In this document: in pieces, positions 32,940 to 32,949 of the stretch
Layout of the letters: each line of letters begins with the position of its first letter
Position numbering within the stretch: position 1 is the first letter of the stretch
Assembly (NCBI RefSeq): GCF_003987855.1
Contig: NZ_RXIZ01000021.1
Span: forward strand, 52,543 to 85,491
Reading direction: 5' to 3'
Source of the DNA: Hyphomicrobium sp.
GTDB taxonomy: Bacteria; Pseudomonadota; Alphaproteobacteria; Rhizobiales; Hyphomicrobiaceae
DNA length: 32,949 nt
Notes under the pieces: generated by a model
Told to the model about the DNA's origin: nothing
The model's input: the letters and a program-made list of their open reading frames with translations, nothing else
Databases searched by the model: none
Program-made: the position numbers and the translations under genes

Positions 32940-32949
32940 CGCGACGTGC

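Larger units (their letters stand above)
32611..32949. other. Upstream region of the GT21 gene with two strong hairpins
   Basis: No convincing gene. The promoter of the GT21 gene should lie in 32615-32760. Two inverted repeats follow at 32820-32858 and 32882-32939, neither with a T-run directly behind it. Structured DNA here could belong to a transcript that continues beyond the window. Confidence 0.45.

Overview
The window reads as chromosomal DNA of a GC-rich alphaproteobacterium, most likely Hyphomicrobiales (Hyphomicrobium/Rhodomicrobium/Methyloceanibacter type). This is an inference from gene content: a DUF6513 dihydropteroate-synthase-like protein typical of methylotrophs with tetrahydromethanopterin chemistry, aerobic-pathway CobF, a BciA-type divinyl chlorophyllide reductase, an AerR/PpaA-like cobalamin-binding regulator, a GT21 glycosyltransferase, and an initiator tRNA with an A29-U41 pair. 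No single gene fixes the genus.

Layout. 1-138: tail of a probable short-chain dehydrogenase. 649-5553: a signalling block with a secreted FecR-domain protein, a divergent membrane CHASE2-SpoIIE/PP2C phosphatase, and an opposing operon of glutaminase, STAS anti-anti-sigma-like protein and HATPase (RsbW-like) kinase. This has the parts of a partner-switching circuit fed by a periplasmic sensor, but no sigma factor is present. 5554-11173: a loose, gene-poor stretch with bciA, an AerR-like gene, two small conserved-looking genes, a frameshifted SRAP gene, an integrase remnant and the initiator tRNA gene, plus degenerate dispersed repeats. This stretch looks like an old insertion and decay zone.

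11386-14227: a small secreted protein, then the DUF6513/DHPS-like gene divergent from cobF. 14224-18230: a LysR regulator divergent from wrbA, an MhqO-like ring-cleavage dioxygenase, an MhqD-like hydrolase and a flavin reductase, a coherent quinone/hydroquinone detoxification operon. 18279-20825: DUF302 and dps on the minus strand (ending at a clear intrinsic terminator inside the end of the flavin reductase gene), a DUF1275 membrane protein and a TetR regulator. 21089-22279: an acetyl-CoA acetyltransferase.

22303-26461: a glycine-betaine/proline ABC importer operon (proX, proV, and a proW with two permease domains fused in one chain). 26710-32610: a class-I glutamine amidotransferase, a large CorA-like membrane protein followed by a secreted alkaline-phosphatase-superfamily phosphodiesterase, and a GT21 ceramide-glucosyltransferase-like enzyme. 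The last 340 bases hold two strong inverted repeats and no convincing gene.

The most interesting items are the FecR/CHASE2-phosphatase/HATPase/STAS/glutaminase module, the pairing of bciA with an AerR-like regulator away from any visible photosynthesis cluster, the CorA-like protein with a roughly 440-residue unassigned front part, and an orphan plus-strand terminator upstream of proX that may end a small RNA. Nothing here is certainly a new system; the first is the best candidate.
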